Assembly: GCA_910577415.1 (NCBI GenBank)
Contig: CAJTLK010000075.1
Location: 388-9,121, forward strand
Length of the DNA: 8,734 nt
Reading direction: 5' to 3'
From: an uncultured Oscillospiraceae bacterium
Lineage (GTDB): Bacteria > Bacillota > Clostridia > Oscillospirales > Oscillospiraceae
Positions 5,593 through 8,734 of the stretch are shown in pieces. Under the pieces are notes generated by a model, which saw only the letters and a list, made by a program, of their open reading frames with translations, did no database searches and was not told where the DNA came from. Made by a program: the position numbers and the translations under genes. The number at the start of each line of letters is the position of its first letter. The first letter of the stretch is position 1.

Positions 5593-6786
5593 TCAAACTC
5601 CTTTCGTATTTCCACGCTCTTTCCGAACGCTGAGAACACTGACAATGATGGAGCAAAGCAGCGCGGCCACATTGACTGCCACCAAAAACATGCCGGAGCG
5701 GATGCCGGAGAACTCGGCCACCACGCCGATAAGAGCGGGGGTGAGGATCCCTCCCGCGCTGGCGATGAGGAGTATGGCCGAGCAGCCCAGATCGTTGCCC
5801 GCGATGGCCTCATTGCCAAAGGCGAAGACGGTGGGGTAGACCGTGGCCATAAACAGCGCCGCTCCCGCCAGGCTCAGGATAATGGGCAGGGGGGAGGTGG
5901 AGAGGAACATGATGAAAAAGCACACGCTCATCCCCACGCCGTCTATGAGCAGCAGCCTGGTGCGGGGGAGATACCTGGTGAGGAAAGCTCCTCCCACACG
6001 TCCCACGCAGATGACCAGCCAATAGAGGCTGTTCATCATCTGGGACGCTTCGGCGCTGAGAAGACCCATGTCCTGGAAATAGGTCACCATCCACCCGCAG
6101 ATACCGTACTCGGCGGAGAGATAGAAGAAAAGCATGGCGGAACTGAGCCAAAAGAGCTTCATTTTCAGAAAGCCTCTGTCCAGATTCCCGCTGCCCTTCT
6201 TCTCCGGCTCCGCCGGAAGGCGCATCCTGGCGTAAACGCCCACCTGGAGCACAGCCAGGGCGCACAATCCGCCCGCGACTGCCCGCCAGCCCAGCTGAGG
6301 GGAGCGGGCGCCGGCACAGACCAGCAGCAGTGGGACCAAAAGAGCGCCCAGGGCAAAGGCCCCATGGAGCAGGTTGTAGCCCAGAACCGACTTTTCCGGC
6401 GGCAGGGTGGAGACCATGGTGTTGGAGAAATTGGCGTTGCCGCCCCGGGCCAGGCCGGTGAAGAAGCAGGCGGCCAGCAGCAGGGCAGGAGCGCCCAGAC
6501 CGCCGGTGAGGATGGCCAGTCCGGGGATCATCCAGAAGGCCGTGGCCAGGATGGTCTTCCTCCGCCCAATGTAGGCGGGGAGGAAGCCGGACAAAAGCAC
6601 CGTCACCACGTTTCCCACCGACTGGGCCGAGAGGAGATAGCCGGAAAAGTCATAGCTCAGCCCATGGGCCTGCCGCAGAAAGGGAATGAAGGAGCCCAGA
6701 GGCTGGGCGCAGGCTCCGCCGATGAAAAAGGTGAGGAGGACGCTGCGGAGAAGACGGTCATCCTCCCGCTGCCGGTCTTGTATCAC
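5593..6786 (-). CDS. MFS transporter, probable hexuronate or sugar-acid permease
   Basis: A 397-aa integral membrane protein with about 12 hydrophobic segments in two six-helix halves, separated by a charged loop (RMRLPAEPEKKGSGN) near the middle. The major facilitator loop motif between helices 2 and 3 appears as SGFLPAYIGRRKT. The translation start is GTG at 6786, chosen because AAAGGAGAGG lies just upstream (7 nt after the final GG); no ATG nearby is better placed. It lies between uxaC (26 nt before) and uxaB (6 nt after), so substrate uptake of galacturonate, glucuronate or a related sugar acid is the best inference. Substrate is not visible in the sequence itself. A sugar:proton symporter of the fucose-permease-like type is an alternative. 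Confidence 0.88.
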   Translation of the reverse strand: MIQDRQREDDRLLRSVLLTFFIGGACAQPLGSFIPFLRQAHGLSYDFSGYLLSAQSVGNVVTVLLSGFLPAYIGRRKTILATAFWMIPGLAILTGGLGAPALLLAACFFTGLARGGNANFSNTMVSTLPPEKSVLGYNLLHGAFALGALLVPLLLVCAGARSPQLGWRAVAGGLCALAVLQVGVYARMRLPAEPEKKGSGNLDRGFLKMKLFWLSSAMLFFYLSAEYGICGWMVTYFQDMGLLSAEASQMMNSLYWLVICVGRVGGAFLTRYLPRTRLLLIDGVGMSVCFFIMFLSTSPLPIILSLAGAALFMATVYPTVFAFGNEAIAGNDLGCSAILLIASAGGILTPALIGVVAEFSGIRSGMFLVAVNVAALLCSIIVSVLSVRKERGNTKGV

Positions 6787-6812
6787 AGGAAAACCTCTCC
6801 TTTATCCGGCCC

Positions 6813-8246
6813 TTACAGATCGAAGTACCGGGCGGCGTTGTTGTAGCAGATGCCCTCCACGATCTTCTTCAGGGCCTTCTCATCGTTGGGATACTCGCCG
6901 TTCTCCACCCACTTGCCGATCAGGTTGCAGAGGATACGGCGGAAGTAATCGTGACGGGCATAGGAGAGGAAGGAGCGGGAGTCGGTGAGCATACCCACAA
7001 AGTTGCCCAGCAGACCCAGGTTGGCCAGGGAGGTCATCTGCTCCTCCATGCCGGTCTTGGTGTCGTTGAACCACCAGGCCGAGCCATGCTGGATCTTCCC
7101 CGGCACCTCGGTGCCCTGGAAGCAGCCCAGCAGGGTGCCCAGCTGCTCGTTGTCGGCGGGGTTGAGGGAGTAAAGAATGGTCTTGGGGCACTCGCCGGTC
7201 ATGTCCAGGGCGGAGAGGAAGCTGGCGATGTCGCCGCCGCAGGTGTTCTGGGCGATCATGTCAAAGCCGGTGTCGGGCCCCAGCTTGCGGTACATCCGCT
7301 CGTTCATGTTCCGCAGGCAGGAGTAGTGGAGCTGCATCACCACGTTCAGGCGGTGGTACTCACGGCCCAGGTGCAACAGGATGGCGGTCTGGTAGCCCTC
7401 GGCCTCTTCTACGGTGACGGCCTGGCCGGACATGGCCTTCTGGAAAGCGGCGTCGGCCTCGGCGTCGGACACCGGGCGGAAGGGGATATAGTCCAGGCCG
7501 TGGTCGGTGGCCCGGCAGCCCAGCTTCACGAAGAACTCCAGACGCTCTGTGAGGGCGGCCTTCACGTCGGAGACGCTCTTCAGGCTGTCCTTGCCCACGC
7601 TCTTAGCCAGCTTGCCGATGTAGTCGGCGAAGCCCTCCTTGGAGATGTTGATGGCCTTGTCAGGGCGGAAGGAGGGGCAGACCTTGAATTGGATGGTGGG
7701 ATCGGCGGCGATCTTCTCATGCCACTCCAGAGTGTCGATGGGGTCGTCGGTGGTGCCGATGAAGGCCACGTTGGACTGCTCAATGAGGCCCCGGACGGTG
7801 AGCTGGGGGTCGTTTTGGAGCTTGTCCTTCGTAAGGTTCCAGACCTCCTCCACGGTGGCGGGGTTCAGGTAGCCCTGATAGCCGAAGAACTTCCGCAGCT
7901 CCAGATTACACCAGTGATACATGGGGTTGCCGATGGCCATTTCCAGGGCCTCGGCAAACTTGCCCAGCCGCTCCATAGGAGGGGTGTTCTCGGTGATGTA
8001 CTCCTCGCTGACGCCATTGGAGCGCATGACCCGCCACTTATAGTGGTCGCCAAAGTAGGTGCCGTCAGGCTGCCGGCCACCCAGCCAAACCTCCACGATG
8101 TCGTTGAAGCGGCGGTTCTCGTAAATTTCCTTGGGGGAAATGTGGCAGTGATAGTCCACCAGGGGCATGGACTCGGCGTAGTCGTGGAACAGATGCTTGG
8201 CGGTCTCGGTCTCCAGTAGGAAATCCTTATCCATAAATGTTTTCAT
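6813..8246 (-). CDS. uxaC: Glucuronate (uronate) isomerase
   Basis: A 477-aa cytoplasmic isomerase that converts D-glucuronate to D-fructuronate and D-galacturonate to D-tagaturonate. It belongs to the amidohydrolase-like superfamily. The HxH metal motif is in PLVDYHCHISP (His33, His35). Then come HYKWRVMRSNGV, GNPMYHWCNLELRKFFGY, TTDDPIDTLEWHE, CRATDHGLDY, and near the C-terminus RHDYFRR (431-437). The start is set at ATG 8246 (MKTFMDKDFLLETE), which matches the usual N-terminus. The frame stays open to a GTG at 8297, but that would add 17 atypical residues encoded by a GC-rich hairpin. AGG lies 1 nt before the ATG, too close to serve. The nearest perfect Shine-Dalgarno (AAAGGAGG, 8294-8287) is 40 nt away, across that hairpin. 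Confidence 0.94.
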   Translation of the reverse strand: MKTFMDKDFLLETETAKHLFHDYAESMPLVDYHCHISPKEIYENRRFNDIVEVWLGGRQPDGTYFGDHYKWRVMRSNGVSEEYITENTPPMERLGKFAEALEMAIGNPMYHWCNLELRKFFGYQGYLNPATVEEVWNLTKDKLQNDPQLTVRGLIEQSNVAFIGTTDDPIDTLEWHEKIAADPTIQFKVCPSFRPDKAINISKEGFADYIGKLAKSVGKDSLKSVSDVKAALTERLEFFVKLGCRATDHGLDYIPFRPVSDAEADAAFQKAMSGQAVTVEEAEGYQTAILLHLGREYHRLNVVMQLHYSCLRNMNERMYRKLGPDTGFDMIAQNTCGGDIASFLSALDMTGECPKTILYSLNPADNEQLGTLLGCFQGTEVPGKIQHGSAWWFNDTKTGMEEQMTSLANLGLLGNFVGMLTDSRSFLSYARHDYFRRILCNLIGKWVENGEYPNDEKALKKIVEGICYNNAARYFDL

Positions 8247-8315
8247 ACCTGGCAGCGCGCCCCGGACGGGCCGGGACGCGCCAATGCCTCCTTTCACGCT
8301 GAGGGATGCTCAGCG
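8247..8315 (-). promoter_or_regulatory. Structured uxaC leader with distant Shine-Dalgarno
   Basis: On the minus strand AAAGGAGG (8294-8287) is followed by an 11-bp hairpin: 8281-8271 pairs with 8265-8255, with one G-U and a 5-nt loop. GGCA (8288-8285) and TGCC (8254-8251) can extend it past a 3-nt bulge. The ATG comes 4 nt after the base. Folding would bring the ribosome binding site next to the start codon. A second perfect 7-bp hairpin (8315-8309 with 8303-8297, 5-nt loop) stands just before the Shine-Dalgarno. Neither hairpin is followed by a T-run, so terminators are unlikely. Confidence 0.55.
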
Positions 8316-8359
8316 CTTGATGTCGTGGGTCATGTTGGGCGTGCCTACGCTCACACTTC

Positions 8360-8734
8360 TTATCTCTGAATTCTACCAGAGCCGTCGCCGCCGGCCAGCT
8401 TCTCCACCTCGGCCAGGGTGACCATGTTGAAGTCGCCCTCCACGGAGTGCTTCAGAGCGGAGGCGGCCACGGCGAACTCCACGGCCTCCTGGGTGGACTT
8501 GCCGGCGAGGATGGCGTAGATGAGGCCGCCGCCGAAGCTATCGCCGCCGCCTACCCGGTCAATGATGTGCAGGTCGTACTTCTTGGAGAAGCAGTACTCC
8601 CCGGTCTTGGCGTCGAAGAGCATGGCGGACCAGCCGTTATCAAAGGCGGAGTGGGACTCCCGGAGGGTGATGGCCACCTTCTCAAAGCCAAACTTGTCAT
8701 GGAGCTGCTTGGCCACGGACTTGTAGCCCTCGTG
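8360..8734 (-). CDS. kdgK: 2-dehydro-3-deoxygluconokinase, C-terminal part (5' end outside window)
   Basis: The last 124 residues of a PfkB-family sugar kinase, open to the window edge. DRVGGGDSFGGGLIYAIL carries the family's anion-hole and catalytic-Asp motif, in the GGGD form typical of KDG kinases. Before it comes KVAITLRESHSAFDNGWSAMLF; after it AVEFAVAASALKHSVEGDFNMVTLAEVEKL, as in KdgK. The enzyme phosphorylates 2-keto-3-deoxygluconate to KDPG, downstream of UxaC, UxaB and altronate dehydratase. It is followed by uxaC 113 nt later on the same strand without a terminator, so an operon is likely. Other PfkB kinases are possible because only the C-terminus is seen, but the neighbours support this call. 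Confidence 0.88.
   Translation of the reverse strand, partial: HEGYKSVAKQLHDKFGFEKVAITLRESHSAFDNGWSAMLFDAKTGEYCFSKKYDLHIIDRVGGGDSFGGGLIYAILAGKSTQEAVEFAVAASALKHSVEGDFNMVTLAEVEKLAGGDGSGRIQR

Noticed and set aside
3757..6846. A 1029-codon open frame on the plus strand
   Set aside because: It lies antisense to the HIT, uxaB and transporter genes, has low-complexity His/Gly/Val-rich composition and no family motif. It is open because of high third-position GC on the true coding strand.

Overview
The window looks like a chromosomal segment of a GC-rich Gram-positive Clostridia, most plausibly a gut Oscillospiraceae-type bacterium. This is inferred from Firmicutes-style AAAGGAG ribosome binding sites, TTGnnn-17-TATAAT promoters, high third-position GC, a Bacillus-like TrmB and a hexuronate catabolic operon. 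No mobile element, phage gene or CRISPR array was seen.

Left part (1-727): a minus-strand RNA transcription unit. A near-consensus promoter (618-646) fires leftward through two 93-nt tRNA-Pro-like elements (459-551 and 270-362), then a real tRNA-Pro(UGG) gene (86-160), then a terminator (56-80). The two tRNA-like elements have tRNA-like bases 1-38 (acceptor, D-arm, anticodon loop). From base 39 on they carry a shared sequence that is not tRNA: no 3' anticodon strand and no T-arm. They lie in an imperfect tandem duplication with a period of about 190 bp. The same palindromic -35 hexamer (641-646) also fits a divergent promoter driving trmB (728-1390), a tRNA m7G46 methyltransferase. Another promoter at the extreme left edge points out of the window.

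Middle (1391-3633): a 52-residue Cys/Gly-rich protein with a short hydrophobic core (1557-1715), a strong bidirectional terminator (1728-1768), and a convergent gene (1774-3447, TTG start) for a 557-aa protein of unknown function with three N-terminal membrane helices. The latter has its own promoter at 3480-3508.

Right part (3552-8734): a minus-strand operon for hexuronate use, transcribed as kdgK (3' end only), uxaC, an MFS transporter, uxaB and a HIT-family gene, ending at a long-loop terminator (3552-3616). UxaC isomerises galacturonate/glucuronate, UxaB reduces tagaturonate to altronate, and KdgK phosphorylates the later intermediate 2-keto-3-deoxygluconate. The MFS protein probably imports a sugar acid. 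Altronate dehydratase, KDPG aldolase, the regulator and the operon promoter are not visible and would lie upstream (beyond 8734) or elsewhere. The uxaC leader holds a strong hairpin between a perfect Shine-Dalgarno sequence and the start codon, which may set the translation rate of that gene.
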